From: Pseudomonadota bacterium
Lineage (GTDB): Bacteria; Pseudomonadota; Alphaproteobacteria; Micropepsales; Micropepsaceae
Length of the DNA stretch: 64,000 bases
Assembly (NCBI GenBank): GCA_016201105.1
Contig: JACQDN010000071.1
Location: 1 to 64,000, forward strand
Direction of reading: 5' to 3'
Position numbers and translations under genes: made by a program. Positions within the stretch are counted from its first letter, which is position 1; every line of letters starts with the position of its first letter. Below the pieces are notes generated by a model that was not told the origin of the DNA, searched no databases, and saw only the letters and a list, made by a program, of their open reading frames with translations. Below, piece by piece: positions 31,460 to 41,202 of this stretch.

Positions 31460-32184
31460 ACCGCGTCATACGCCTGAGAGAACTGAAAGCGGAAGTCGAG
31501 GCGGAAATTGTACCTGAGAGCGAGTCGAGCGATATGCCGTCCCCGGCCGTGAATCCGGAACATCTGCGCATGATGGAAGCGTTGCTGTTTGCCGCCTCCG
31601 AGCCGCTGGACGCGAAAGCGCTGTCTACATCGCTGCCCGAGGGCGCCAATGTGCCCATGCTGCTGGCCGAGCTTCAACGCATCTATGAGAAGCGCGGGGT
31701 AACCCTGGTTTGCGTCGCGGAAAAATGGCAGTTCCGGACGGCGCCCGATTTGGCTTTCCTGCTGCGCGAGGAGCGCCCCGAACAACGCCGCCTCTCGCGC
31801 GCCGCGATCGAGACCCTGGCCATTATCGCCTATCACCAGCCCGTCACTCGGGCCGAGATCGAAGATATCCGTGGCGTGATGCTGTCCAAGGGCACCGTGG
31901 ACGTCCTGATGGAGGTGGGCTGGGTTAAAATTCGCGGCCGCAAGCGCACGCCAGGGCGCCCTGTGACCTACGGAACCACGGAAGCATTCCTCGTCCACTT
32001 CGGCCTGGAAAGCGTCACCCATCTGCCGGGAATGGACGAATTGAAAGCAGCGGGCTTCCTGGAGGCGTTGCCGCCCTCAGGCTTCGACGTGCCCACGCCC
32101 AGCGATCAGCTGGGCCCCGATGAGGATCCCTACGAGGGCGAGGGCGAAGCCGATTTGGCCACCGGCGGGCCGGATCCCAATTGA
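31456..32184 (+). CDS. scpB: Segregation and condensation protein B
   Basis: A 242-residue double winged-helix protein: MMEALLFAASEPLDAKAL (first domain) and LSRAAIETLAIIAYHQPVTRAEI with VLMEVGWVKIRGRK and PGRPVTYGTTEAFL (second domain). It dimerises, binds ScpA and completes the SMC complex for chromosome compaction. The N-terminus has a 25-residue charged extension and the C-terminus a disordered acidic tail. tatABC, which often follow in alphaproteobacteria, are not here. Confidence 0.95.
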   Translation: MNRVIRLRELKAEVEAEIVPESESSDMPSPAVNPEHLRMMEALLFAASEPLDAKALSTSLPEGANVPMLLAELQRIYEKRGVTLVCVAEKWQFRTAPDLAFLLREERPEQRRLSRAAIETLAIIAYHQPVTRAEIEDIRGVMLSKGTVDVLMEVGWVKIRGRKRTPGRPVTYGTTEAFLVHFGLESVTHLPGMDELKAAGFLEALPPSGFDVPTPSDQLGPDEDPYEGEGEADLATGGPDPN

Positions 32185-32274
32185 AGCTGCCAAACTAAGG
32201 CCGCCCAGCCGGAGCGTTGGCCAACCCATTCTTAACCGGCGTTAGGCACATTGGCCCCTTCAGCAGAGGCCGGC

Positions 32275-33405
32275 GTGCAGACCGATCGTTCCATCCGTTC
32301 TTTGAGCTTGCTTGGCGGGGCCTCAACCAGCCGGGTGCTCAACCTCGTCGCTATCGGCGCCAGGCACGACAAGAAACCTGACTACGCCAAGCGGCCGCTA
32401 TTTCAGTCTTCTGTGCTCAACCGGTCGATCGTTCTCAAGCACCGCGTCCGCTCGGATGAAACCTATCTCTTTCCGGGTGCCAAGACGGTGGCGACGAAGA
32501 TCATCGTGCCGTTCGAAGTCACCGATCTGCGCATGGGCGGGCACTCGTTCCTGGTGGATCAGCGCGGCTTCCGCGACACGGTTTCGGAGATCGGCAACCA
32601 CGGCGACGCGTCCGCGGAGCACGACATCGACGTGCTTCGCTTGATCAATGCCATTCCGTCGCTCGATCCCTTTCTGCTGCGCGAACATTTGCGCGCGCAC
32701 GATATCGACGTCGCAGAATGCTATTTCGACATTTCACCAGCCGACCGCCTTAAGATGTACGAATTCACCGCCGAGACCATCCAGCGGCTGATCGCGCTTG
32801 CGATGGGCGGCACGTCATCCGGCCATGAAGAAGACACGGCGAAACTGGTCTCGGCGCTGCTCTCCAACGAAGTGAACGAGCGGCTCGAGCCGCTGCGCGT
32901 GACCTTGATGATGGAAGGCGAGGATTTCAACGAGGGCATCTTCAGCTGGCGCGGCTTTCTCTACTACAAATGGTCGATGACGAACTTCTGGCCGGAAGTC
33001 GCTTCCGTCCTCAAGGAATTGCGCAGCATCAAGCTGGCCGGTCCGTTGGCGGGCGAGTATGCGTCGTGGACGGTATCTTCCAAGAAGCGGATCATCGAAG
33101 CGGTCCGCGAAGCCGGTATCGAAGTTGGCAATACGCTCAAGATCTACGACGATGCCTATGCCAATCTCGTCGAGCACAGAGAGCCCAAGGCCTTTCGCGA
33201 TTTTCTTCTGGGTGCGCCCCGCATGTTTCTGAAACTGGGCGACAGGCTCGGTGCCATGTCGCATCTCACCAGTTTCTGGCGCTACCGCTTTCCGCCCGAG
33301 CGCGCCCTTAGGGTGGACGCCGAAGAACTGGTTGCGATCTTCCAGGATTTCGAAAGCAGTTTCGGCCTTCAGCCGCTGCCGTTGCAGAACGTCGCGTTCG
33401 TCTAG
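32275..33405 (+). CDS. Conserved-looking protein of unknown function
   Basis: A 376-residue soluble protein that I do not recognise. It has no signal peptide and no transmembrane helix. The first 100 residues look beta-rich (VRSDETYLFPGAKTVATKII, VTDLRMGGHSFLV); the middle (about 125-240) is helical with LLREHLRAHDIDVAECYFD and IQRLIALAMGG; the last third is helical and ends FGLQPLPLQNVAFV. The GTG at 32275 was chosen because AGAGG lies 6 bases upstream; an upstream TTG is less likely. It stands 90 bases after scpB and 73 before an acid-CoA ligase gene. Codon use matches the core genes, so it is probably native. Confidence 0.7.
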   Translation: MQTDRSIRSLSLLGGASTSRVLNLVAIGARHDKKPDYAKRPLFQSSVLNRSIVLKHRVRSDETYLFPGAKTVATKIIVPFEVTDLRMGGHSFLVDQRGFRDTVSEIGNHGDASAEHDIDVLRLINAIPSLDPFLLREHLRAHDIDVAECYFDISPADRLKMYEFTAETIQRLIALAMGGTSSGHEEDTAKLVSALLSNEVNERLEPLRVTLMMEGEDFNEGIFSWRGFLYYKWSMTNFWPEVASVLKELRSIKLAGPLAGEYASWTVSSKKRIIEAVREAGIEVGNTLKIYDDAYANLVEHREPKAFRDFLLGAPRMFLKLGDRLGAMSHLTSFWRYRFPPERALRVDAEELVAIFQDFESSFGLQPLPLQNVAFV

Positions 33406-33478
33406 GCCTTGGCGGCTGACTTGCGCTCGCTGGGTTAGCGGGGCAGCCTTTTCCGGAAACGATAAACCCGGAAGCGCC

Positions 33479-34963
33479 ATGGCCGAAATTGCGATGGGGG
33501 AATTGCCCCGTCATCACCGCGACAGGAAACCTAAAGATGCACCGGTCCTCACTCATCCGGAGGGCGGGCTGACTTGGTCGGAATTCGAAGACCGGACCAA
33601 TCGCCGCGCCAGACTTTTAAGGGACGCGGGCGTGAAGGCGGGCGACTTCGTCACCTTATCTATCCCGAACGGCAACTCATTTTTCGAAAACACCTTTGCG
33701 ATTTGGAAACTGGGCGCCACGCCCAACCCTGTTGCGAGCAAGCTTCCAGGCGGCGAATTCAAGGCGATTGTCGATCTGGTGAAGCCAAGCGTAGTGGTCG
33801 GCGCCGATCCATCGCTGCTGCCCGGCGCAAAGATCGTTTCCGCCGAAGCCGATTTGCAAGGTTATGATCCCTCGCCGGTGCGCGAGTTGCCGGCGAAGAA
33901 CTGGAAGGGCATGACCAGCGGAGGTTCGACGGGCCGCCCCAAAGTCATCGTCGATCACAGGCCGGCGCAGTGGGATCCCGAGGCTCCTGGCTTCGGTCAG
34001 AAGATCGACGGCTGCGTGCTCAACCCGGGGCCGCTCTATCACAACGCACCGTTCGGACTGACGCATATCGCCCTGTTCTGCGGCAACCACATCGTCGGCA
34101 TGCGCCGCTTCGATCCGGCCGAAGCGATGACGCTTATCCAGAGGCATCGCGTGAACTGGGTGAACTTTGTTCCCACCATGATGCATCGCATCTGGTCGCT
34201 GCCGGATCGCGAGCGCTTCGACACGTCCTCGCTGGAACAGGTCTGGCACATGGCCGCCCCAATGCCGCCGGCCCTGAAAGAGCAATGGATCGCTTGGCTC
34301 GGGGGCGAGCGCATTTGGGAATTGTACGGCGGCACCGAAGGGCAGGGCGCCACCATCCTCAACGGTATCGAATGGACGGCGAAGCGCGGTTCGGTTGGGC
34401 GCATTCAAGGCGAATCCAAGCTGCGCGTCGTCAATGAGGCGGGCCAGGACTGCAAGCCCGGCGAAATTGGAGAGATTTATTTTTGGGCCGCGGCGGGGCC
34501 GGGCTCGACCTATCACTATCTCGGTGCCGAACCGAAGAGCCGCGATGAGGGGTGGGAATCCATCGGCGATATCGGCTGGATGGACGAAGACGGCTACGTC
34601 TTCCTCGCCGACCGCCGCACCGATCTCATTTTGCGCGGCGGCGCCAATATCTATCCGGCCGAAGTCGAAGCGGCACTTTACGAGCACGCCGGTGTTGGAA
34701 CCGCCGTCGTTGTCGGTGTGCCGGACCCCGATCTCGGCGCGCGCGTGCACGCCGTTGTGCAGCCCAAAGCAGGTGTGAAACTTACGCCATCGGATCTGCA
34801 CGCCCACATGGCCGAAAAGCTCGCGCGCTACAAATGTCCGGAGAGCTATGAATTCTCCGGCGAAATGCTGCGCGACGATGCCGGCAAAGTGAGGCGCTCT
34901 CTGCTGCGCGCCGAACGCGCCAAATGGCTGGAAGAAGGCAAGGAGTTTCGGACGCGGCCTTGA
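33479..34963 (+). CDS. Acid-CoA ligase, SGGSTG type
   Basis: A 494-residue AMP-forming ligase. Its phosphate loop reads MTSGGSTGRPK (about 141-151) where most relatives have TSGTTGKPK; this variant is known from bile-acid and steroid CoA ligases. WELYGGTEGQG, GDIGWMDEDGYVFLADR and the C-terminal DDAGKVRRSLLR (catalytic lysine) complete the set. It activates a carboxylic acid to a CoA thioester; a polycyclic or branched acid is suggested by the loop variant only. The ATG has GGAAG 5 bases upstream. Confidence 0.85.
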   Translation: MAEIAMGELPRHHRDRKPKDAPVLTHPEGGLTWSEFEDRTNRRARLLRDAGVKAGDFVTLSIPNGNSFFENTFAIWKLGATPNPVASKLPGGEFKAIVDLVKPSVVVGADPSLLPGAKIVSAEADLQGYDPSPVRELPAKNWKGMTSGGSTGRPKVIVDHRPAQWDPEAPGFGQKIDGCVLNPGPLYHNAPFGLTHIALFCGNHIVGMRRFDPAEAMTLIQRHRVNWVNFVPTMMHRIWSLPDRERFDTSSLEQVWHMAAPMPPALKEQWIAWLGGERIWELYGGTEGQGATILNGIEWTAKRGSVGRIQGESKLRVVNEAGQDCKPGEIGEIYFWAAAGPGSTYHYLGAEPKSRDEGWESIGDIGWMDEDGYVFLADRRTDLILRGGANIYPAEVEAALYEHAGVGTAVVVGVPDPDLGARVHAVVQPKAGVKLTPSDLHAHMAEKLARYKCPESYEFSGEMLRDDAGKVRRSLLRAERAKWLEEGKEFRTRP

Positions 34964-34970
34964 TAGGCCG

Positions 34971-35708
34971 TCAGTGCTTCAACTCGTTTTTTTGCCAGCG
35001 ATCCAGATTGCGCAAGCCATCTTGAACGAACGGACTCTTTCGAAGCGCGGCGAAGAACAGATTCTGCAGCAGCGAGCCCGGAAACCGCAACGGCCTCTTG
35101 ACGTGCAACAGAAGCACCGCGCGGTCCTCGTTCGTGCTGTTCCATACTTCGTGCGGGTTCATGTCGTCGAAGATGACCAAGCGGCCTTCCTGCCAGATCA
35201 CGTCCTGTTCGCCGATCTGCATTCTGCATTGTTCGCGGTTTTCCGGAACAATCAGTCCCAGATGCGCCGTTAGAATCGCTTTGGTCGGACCTGTGTGGCG
35301 CGGCACATGGGCGCCCGCGAGCATCACGGAATAAAATGCCGTCAGGAGGCCGGGAATGCGATCCAGCAGACGTGCCGTCTCTGGGCAACGGGCGCAGTTG
35401 TCGTCGACGCGCAGACCGTAAGCCCACAGGAAATAAGACCGCCATTTGTCGTCCACGGCGATTTTGTGATGATCCGGGGAAAGCTCGCGAACGGACGGGA
35501 TCGAAGAGGTATCCCGCAGAAACTGTCGTGCCTCGTCGCGGATGGGCCCCCAACCGTCTTCCAAATCCTTAGTCCAGGGAAAGAGTTCGTTGGGAATGAT
35601 CTGGCGGTCCTCGATCGCAGTGAAACGCATGAAGACACTGTCGAGTATCGGCAACACGCGTTTTCCGGCGGCAATCACCGCCTCCCGGTCGAGCCTGAGC
35701 TGTGCCAC
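34971..35708 (-). CDS. Aspartyl/asparaginyl beta-hydroxylase family protein
   Basis: A 245-residue 2-oxoglutarate/Fe(II) oxygenase-like protein. The core motifs are HVPRHTGPTKAILTAHLGLI (first metal histidine and 2-oxoglutarate region), EGRLVIFDDMNPHEVWN (second histidine) and RAVLLLHVKRP. Related bacterial enzymes hydroxylate lipid A acyl chains (LpxO) or peptides. The absence of an N-terminal membrane helix argues against classic LpxO. The start codon is GTG. It is convergent with the acid-CoA ligase (7-base gap). Confidence 0.85.
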   Translation of the reverse strand: MAQLRLDREAVIAAGKRVLPILDSVFMRFTAIEDRQIIPNELFPWTKDLEDGWGPIRDEARQFLRDTSSIPSVRELSPDHHKIAVDDKWRSYFLWAYGLRVDDNCARCPETARLLDRIPGLLTAFYSVMLAGAHVPRHTGPTKAILTAHLGLIVPENREQCRMQIGEQDVIWQEGRLVIFDDMNPHEVWNSTNEDRAVLLLHVKRPLRFPGSLLQNLFFAALRKSPFVQDGLRNLDRWQKNELKH

Positions 35709-35841
35709 GTGTGTTCCTCGGTGCTGGTGCCCCAGGAATCCAAATCTATCACGGCAGGCTTGGTTCCATGAGACCGGCGTGTGAAATTTGCAATGCGCAC
35801 GGCGCCGGAGCTAAGCCCTTGTGGCAGAAGGCTTCGGGCGG

Positions 35842-37005
35842 TTACTCGTCGTCTTCGAGTTCGACGATGACTGCGTGGCCCTTTTCGAGTGCGATCGCCA
35901 ATTTGCCGTCGCGCAAGGCAATGGCGTCATGGCCGAACACTTCGGCCCGCCAGCCGTGCAAGGCCGCAATGCCGTCGTCTTCGAACGCAGCAAGATTTTC
36001 GATATCGTCTACCGTCGCGATCAATCGCGGCGCGACATGAGCCTCTTCGGCTCTCAATCTGAGCAGTGTCTTCAAAAGATCGATGGCAGCGGGCACCGGC
36101 TCGTGCTTGCGGCGCGGCCTTTCCGGCTCGATGCCGTCCGGCGGAGGCGCGTGGCGGCCAGCTTCGATCGCATCCATCAAGTTCTTGCCGGCGCGCGACG
36201 AAGCGAACCCTCGCGGTATGGCGCGGATGCGTTCCAGATTCTCTGCGTTCTCCGGCGGATGAGCCGCGATCTCAAGCAGGGCTTCGTCCTTCAGCACGCG
36301 ATTGCGGGGGACGTCCCGGGTCTGGGCTTCGCGTTCGCGCCAGGCGGCGATCGTTGCGAGCATTGCGAGAAATCGCTTGCTGGTGGTGCGGGCCTTCAGC
36401 CGCTTCCAGGCATCTTCAGGCGACAGGCGGTAGAGGGCGGGATCTTTCAGCGCCGAGATTTCTTCTTCCACCCAGCTTGCGCGGTGTCTGCGTTCGAGCT
36501 CGGACTTCAGCGCCTCATAGATCGTGCAAAGATGCGTCACGTCCGCGAGTGCGTATTCCAACTGGCGCTTGCTGAGGGGGCGGTGGCTCCAGTCTGTAAA
36601 CCGCGCGGACTTGTCGATCTCGACTTTCGCCACCTTTCGCGCCAGCGTTTCGTAGGACGCCGCCTCGCCGAACCCGCACACCATCGCCGCGATTTGCGAG
36701 TCGAAAAGCGGATCGGGGATCACGCCGCCTTGATGATGAAAGATCTCGATGTCCTGCCTGGCCGCATGAAACACCTTCACGATATGCGGCGATTTCAGCA
36801 GCGTATAAAACGGCTTGAGGTCCATGCCGTCGGCAAGCGGATCGATGATCGCGCCGTGGCCGCCCGGCGCCGCCACCTGCATCAGGCAGAGCTTCGGCCA
36901 ATAGGTCTGGTCGCGCATGAACTCGGTGTCGAGGGCGAGGTAAGGCGCGCCCTCAAGATCGGCCACGAGGGCCTTCAGCTCTTTGGTGGAATCCACAATC
37001 CGCAT
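35842..37005 (-). CDS. rnd: Ribonuclease D
   Basis: A 387-residue 3'-5' exonuclease. The DEDD domain shows LALDTEFMRD (first D and E), HAARQDIEIF (second D) and YALADVTHL (last D with Y). An HRDC domain follows at about 205-290 (AWREREAQTRDVPRNRVLKD). It trims stable RNA precursors such as tRNA 3' ends. The length and domain order are those of a full RNase D. It is a single gene between the Asp-hydroxylase-like gene and the phosphodiesterase. Confidence 0.95.
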   Translation of the reverse strand: MRIVDSTKELKALVADLEGAPYLALDTEFMRDQTYWPKLCLMQVAAPGGHGAIIDPLADGMDLKPFYTLLKSPHIVKVFHAARQDIEIFHHQGGVIPDPLFDSQIAAMVCGFGEAASYETLARKVAKVEIDKSARFTDWSHRPLSKRQLEYALADVTHLCTIYEALKSELERRHRASWVEEEISALKDPALYRLSPEDAWKRLKARTTSKRFLAMLATIAAWREREAQTRDVPRNRVLKDEALLEIAAHPPENAENLERIRAIPRGFASSRAGKNLMDAIEAGRHAPPPDGIEPERPRRKHEPVPAAIDLLKTLLRLRAEEAHVAPRLIATVDDIENLAAFEDDGIAALHGWRAEVFGHDAIALRDGKLAIALEKGHAVIVELEDDE

Positions 37006-37065
37006 GACACGGCTATAACGGATTCGCGCCCCTCGCAGGGGCGGAATTCGCGGCTCACCGTATTT

Positions 37066-38889
37066 TCAGTGCGCGGACAGGCCCACCGTGCGGCCTCTGA
37101 ATCCGGCCGCGTCGAAATAGCGGGCGCCATCCACCTGCTGGTAGTCGAGAACGGTCTTCTGGCCGTTCCGGGCGGGTTTGGACACTTGCCAGCCTCGCGT
37201 CACGGTTACCCCCTTGCCGCCCTTCAGAGCCTCCGTGGCGACGCGGCCCTTCAACCCGCCCTTGGGCGCGATGTTGAGCCCGAGGATGGCGGCCAAGGTG
37301 GGCGTGATATCGGCGTTGCTGACGGGCGCTGGATCGGCAAACCCTCTTTTGAAACTGGGCCCCAAGGCGGCCATGAAGTTGCGGGTATCGGCGCGGCTAA
37401 AGGTGCCGTGCATGCCTTGACCGGTCTGGAGTGAGGTATCGGCTACCTCGGCGGCGCACATCAGTGCCGGTTTGCAACCAGGAATCACGAACGAGCGGAA
37501 GCTCACGATGATCGTAGGTTGCGGCGTCAAGGCCGTTCCGTGCAGGTTGACGGCGCTGAGCGGCAGGGCGCCGGCGATTTCGCCCAGCGCATCGTTGGTG
37601 AAGATGCCGCTGACGTAATCCTCGCCGCTCAGGATGCGCACGATCTCTTGCGCCCGCGCGGTCTGGTTGGCGCCGAAGACATAGATGTGGTCGGAGCCGC
37701 CGTTCGACACCACGATCACTTCGGGGTTTGCAGGATCGCTGCCCAAATAGCCGTTGCCGGCGGAGGGATGCAGGCCGGACTTGTAGTCGACGCGCTTTTG
37801 CGTATTCGCGTCATAAAGCGGCAAGCCCAGTGCATCGGCGAGATCGATGGCGAGAAAGCCCGGAAACAGATCGCGTTCGGACGGCGGCGGCGGGGCGTTC
37901 TTGGTGTCCACCGCATCGAGCGGCGAGGGCGCGATCGCATACTGCGCCGAAGCGCTGGTCTTGCTGTGCTTGAAGATGGTCGAAAACCCGTGATCGGCGG
38001 TGACGAAGACGTCCGTCGAGGCGTCAAGGCCATCGGCTTTCAGGCCGTCAAGCAACCCCTGCAATATGTCGCTGGCATTGCGGATAGAGGCTTTCGCCGT
38101 CGCGCTGTTGATCCCGGGAATGAGCTTGCCGAGACTGTCCTTCGCGCTGTGCTGGGTGGCGTCGGGATCGCGCGACCAGAACACCAGCACGAACGGCTTG
38201 TTGGCCTGCTTGAATTTCGGCAGCACGATCTTGGTGACGATGGACAGCAGATATTTCTGCTGATCGACATTGGGAAAGGCGGTCTTGGGTGCGGTCGCGG
38301 GAATTCCGGACGCGCTCATGGCCGCAGCCAATTCCGCCGAGATCGGCAATCCGCTTGGCGTGCCGATGCTATCGTCGATGACGATCGTTGTCGTGCCGTC
38401 GCGCGCGGTCACGTCCTGGATCGCGGTCGGTCCGACCTTGCCGAATACGGCCGTCGAATAGCCTGCGCGCCGCGCTGCGGCGAGCAGAGACTCTTCATTG
38501 AGATAGTTGCCGGCAAAATGCTCGTTCATTTCGCCCAGAATCTTGTCCTGCTCCAGAAACGGCGTCATGGCGTTGCCGGCTTCCGGCGAAGGAAACCCGG
38601 TGTAGAGCTGATTGCCGAAATTACCGGTATCGCCGATGTAATGCCCTGTGGCGATGGCCGATGCGTTCACCGTCGTGATCGTGGGATAGAGCGAATGGCT
38701 GTTGGTGAAGTCCACGCCTTCGCGCTCGATGCGCGCCAGCGTCGGCGCGGTTTCGGGCGTCACGCTCACATAGCGAAGGCCGTCGGCGATAAAGAGCAGC
38801 ACGTTGTGCGGCCCCGCCGCCGTTGCGGGAACAGCAAACAGCGTTGCCAAGACTGCGAACAGGCAGGCGGAAATGCGCGGCAGGCTCAT
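37066..38889 (-). CDS. Secreted alkaline phosphatase-superfamily phosphodiesterase
   Basis: A 607-residue exported protein. A signal peptide (MSLPRISACLFAVLATLFAV, cut near ATA-A) precedes a type I phosphodiesterase/nucleotide pyrophosphatase core. LLFIADGLRYVSV holds the first metal Asp, NSHSLYPTITTVNAS the nucleophilic Thr, and FVTADHGFSTIF the D-H metal pair. It probably hydrolyses phosphodiesters or phosphonates in the periplasm. The ATG at 38889 was chosen because it starts the signal peptide. No Pho box is evident upstream, and it diverges from aspS. Confidence 0.88.
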   Translation of the reverse strand: MSLPRISACLFAVLATLFAVPATAAGPHNVLLFIADGLRYVSVTPETAPTLARIEREGVDFTNSHSLYPTITTVNASAIATGHYIGDTGNFGNQLYTGFPSPEAGNAMTPFLEQDKILGEMNEHFAGNYLNEESLLAAARRAGYSTAVFGKVGPTAIQDVTARDGTTTIVIDDSIGTPSGLPISAELAAAMSASGIPATAPKTAFPNVDQQKYLLSIVTKIVLPKFKQANKPFVLVFWSRDPDATQHSAKDSLGKLIPGINSATAKASIRNASDILQGLLDGLKADGLDASTDVFVTADHGFSTIFKHSKTSASAQYAIAPSPLDAVDTKNAPPPPSERDLFPGFLAIDLADALGLPLYDANTQKRVDYKSGLHPSAGNGYLGSDPANPEVIVVSNGGSDHIYVFGANQTARAQEIVRILSGEDYVSGIFTNDALGEIAGALPLSAVNLHGTALTPQPTIIVSFRSFVIPGCKPALMCAAEVADTSLQTGQGMHGTFSRADTRNFMAALGPSFKRGFADPAPVSNADITPTLAAILGLNIAPKGGLKGRVATEALKGGKGVTVTRGWQVSKPARNGQKTVLDYQQVDGARYFDAAGFRGRTVGLSAH

Positions 38890-39013
38890 GGAGATTCGAT
38901 CCTTCAGGAATGCGCTGAGCATAAGGCTCCTTTGCAACATTTGTCGCCGCCAAATGCCTTGACCGGACACCCTGGAACCCGCCACATACGGCGCTTTTTT
39001 CTGGGGCGCAGAC

Positions 39014-40819
39014 ATGCACGCCTACCGCACCCATACCTGTGGCCAGCTTCGCAAGGAAGCCGTGGGCCAGCGCGTCCGGATTTCGGGCTGGGTGAACCGC
39101 CGGCGCGACCATGGCGGGCTGCTCTTCATCGACCTGCGCGACCATTACGGCATCACCCAATGCGTGGTGGAACCCGACGAAGCCGCGTTCGCCCAGGCCG
39201 ACAGGTGCCGGTCCGAATGGGTGGTGACGATCACCGGTCCGGTGGTCGCGCGCACGCCCGATACCGTTAACAAGGAAAACCCAACGGGCGAGATCGAGAT
39301 CCGCATCGAAGAGATTAATATCGAATCGATGGCCCAGGAGCTGCCGCTGCCGGTGTTCGGCGACATGGACTATCCGGAAGACACGCGCCTTAAGTATCGC
39401 TTTCTCGATCTGCGCCGCGAACGCATCCATAAGAACATCACCCTGCGCTCGAAGGTGATTTCGTCCATCCGCCGCCGCATGATCGAACAGGGCTTCACCG
39501 AATTCCAGACGCCGATCCTGACTGCGTCCTCGCCGGAAGGCGCGCGCGATTTTCTGGTGCCGTCGCGCATGCATCCGGGAAAGTTCTATGCGCTGCCGCA
39601 AGCGCCGCAGCAGTTCAAGCAGCTCATCATGGTGGCGGGCTTCGACCGTTACTTCCAGATCGCGCCGTGCTTTCGTGACGAGGACGCCCGTGCCGACCGC
39701 TCGCCGGGTGAGTTCTATCAACTCGACCTTGAGATGAGCTTCGTCACGCAAGACGACGTCTTCGCCGCGGTCGAGCCTGTTTTGCACGGCGTGTTCGAAG
39801 AATTCGCCAATGGCCGCGCCGTTTCGCCGGCGCCGTTCCCGCGCATCGCCTATGACGAGTCGATGCTGAAATACGGCGTCGACAAACCAGACCTGCGCAA
39901 TCCCATCGTCATCGCCGATGTCAGCGAAGTGTTCGCTCGGGACGACGTTGAGTTTAAAGCGTTCAAAAACAAGACCGTAAGAGCTATTCCCGCCCCCGGC
40001 GCCGCCTCGCAGCCGCGCTCATTCTTCGACAAGCTGAACGATTGGGCGCGCGGCGAAATGAGCGCACCCGGTCTTGGCTACATCGTGTTTGAAGACGATG
40101 GCGGCAAGCTCGCAGGCAAGGGCCCGATTGCGAAGTTCATTCCGGAGCCGGCGCTGAGCGCCTTGGCGCAGAAGTCAGGAGTGAAGGCCGGCGATGCGTT
40201 GTTCTTCTCCGCAGACGCCAAGAAAGATCGCGCAGCCGCGTTGGCAGGTCAGGCGCGCATTCGTCTTGGGCGCGAGCTTGGGCTCATCAGGGAAGGCGAA
40301 TTCAAGTTCTGCTGGATCGTCGATTTTCCCATGTATGAGTGGAATGAGGAGGAGAAGAAAATCGACTTCTCCCACAACCCGTTCTCCATGCCGCAATTCG
40401 ACCGCGCCAAGTTCCTGGCGCTCGACCAGGCCGACAAAGACACGATCCTCGGCTTGAAAGCCTATCAGTACGACATCGTTTGCAACGGCCTCGAGCTTTC
40501 GTCGGGCGCCATCCGCAACCACGATCCCGATGTCATGCTGAAGGCGTTCGAGATCGCGGGCTATGCGCGCGAAGAAACTGAAACCAAGTTCGCCGGCATG
40601 CTGAACGCGTTCCGCTTTGGCGCGCCTCCGCACGGCGGCACGGCGCCCGGCATCGATCGCATCGTCATGCTCCTCGCCGGCGAGGAAAATCTGCGCGAAG
40701 TCACCATGTTTCCGATGAACCAGCAGGCGCAGGACCTGATGATGAACGCCCCCAGCGACGTGACGCAGAAGCAGCTGCGCGAACTTCACATCCGCGTGGT
40801 GCAGCCGGAAACCAAATAG
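39014..40819 (+). CDS. aspS: Aspartyl-tRNA synthetase
   Basis: A 601-residue class II synthetase of bacterial type: an anticodon-binding OB fold (1-110), motif 1 around [18 protein letters not shown], motif 2 ([19 protein letters not shown]), a GAD insert (about 290-410) and motif 3 ([17 protein letters not shown]). It charges tRNA-Asp. The [10 protein letters not shown] opening is usual in alphaproteobacteria, where the enzyme is often non-discriminating and also serves tRNA-Asn with GatCAB; whether this one does cannot be seen. Confidence 0.97.
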   Translation: MHAYRTHTCGQLRKEAVGQRVRISGWVNRRRDHGGLLFIDLRDHYGITQCVVEPDEAAFAQADRCRSEWVVTITGPVVARTPDTVNKENPTGEIEIRIEEINIESMAQELPLPVFGDMDYPEDTRLKYRFLDLRRERIHKNITLRSKVISSIRRRMIEQGFTEFQTPILTASSPEGARDFLVPSRMHPGKFYALPQAPQQFKQLIMVAGFDRYFQIAPCFRDEDARADRSPGEFYQLDLEMSFVTQDDVFAAVEPVLHGVFEEFANGRAVSPAPFPRIAYDESMLKYGVDKPDLRNPIVIADVSEVFARDDVEFKAFKNKTVRAIPAPGAASQPRSFFDKLNDWARGEMSAPGLGYIVFEDDGGKLAGKGPIAKFIPEPALSALAQKSGVKAGDALFFSADAKKDRAAALAGQARIRLGRELGLIREGEFKFCWIVDFPMYEWNEEEKKIDFSHNPFSMPQFDRAKFLALDQADKDTILGLKAYQYDIVCNGLELSSGAIRNHDPDVMLKAFEIAGYAREETETKFAGMLNAFRFGAPPHGGTAPGIDRIVMLLAGEENLREVTMFPMNQQAQDLMMNAPSDVTQKQLRELHIRVVQPETK

Positions 40820-40824
40820 CACCA

Positions 40825-41202
40825 ATGGGCTGGATCGTCGATAACATCCGCTGGATCCTCATTCTGTCCGGCGTGTTGACGTGCTCGATGCTGGTGATGG
40901 CCGTCGCGCCGCGTTACGCCAATCGTGTCATTTTTGGCGAAGAAATCTCGCACGCCTCTCATGGGCTCGTGTCGCGCAGCTGGGGGGCGATGATCTTCGC
41001 TTCCGGCCTCATGCTCATTTATGCCGCGTACTACGCCGAAGCGCGGCTGCCCATTCTGCTCTATTCGATCGCAGGCAAGCTCGGTTTCGTAGTGTTGGTT
41101 CTGTCCAAACCGCACTTTCGCAAGCAGCGCGCGTTCACGATGGCGCTCGGCGATCTCGTCATCGTCGCGCTGCTGGCGTGGTATCTGATCTCGGCCGGTT
41201 AG
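40825..41202 (+). CDS. Four-span membrane protein, unknown
   Basis: A 125-residue protein with about four hydrophobic helices (residues 10-28, 50-68, 75-93 and 103-122) and basic loops (RYANR, KPHFRKQR). No family was recognised. It starts 5 bases after the aspS stop, so it is probably co-transcribed. Its stop overlaps the end of the convergent lipoprotein gene by 4 bases. Confidence 0.7.
   Translation: MGWIVDNIRWILILSGVLTCSMLVMAVAPRYANRVIFGEEISHASHGLVSRSWGAMIFASGLMLIYAAYYAEARLPILLYSIAGKLGFVVLVLSKPHFRKQRAFTMALGDLVIVALLAWYLISAG

Noticed and set aside
35702-36040. Plus-strand frame with CEICNAHG, zinc-ribbon-like
   Set aside because: It runs antisense through the 3' end of rnd, and only one cysteine pair is present.
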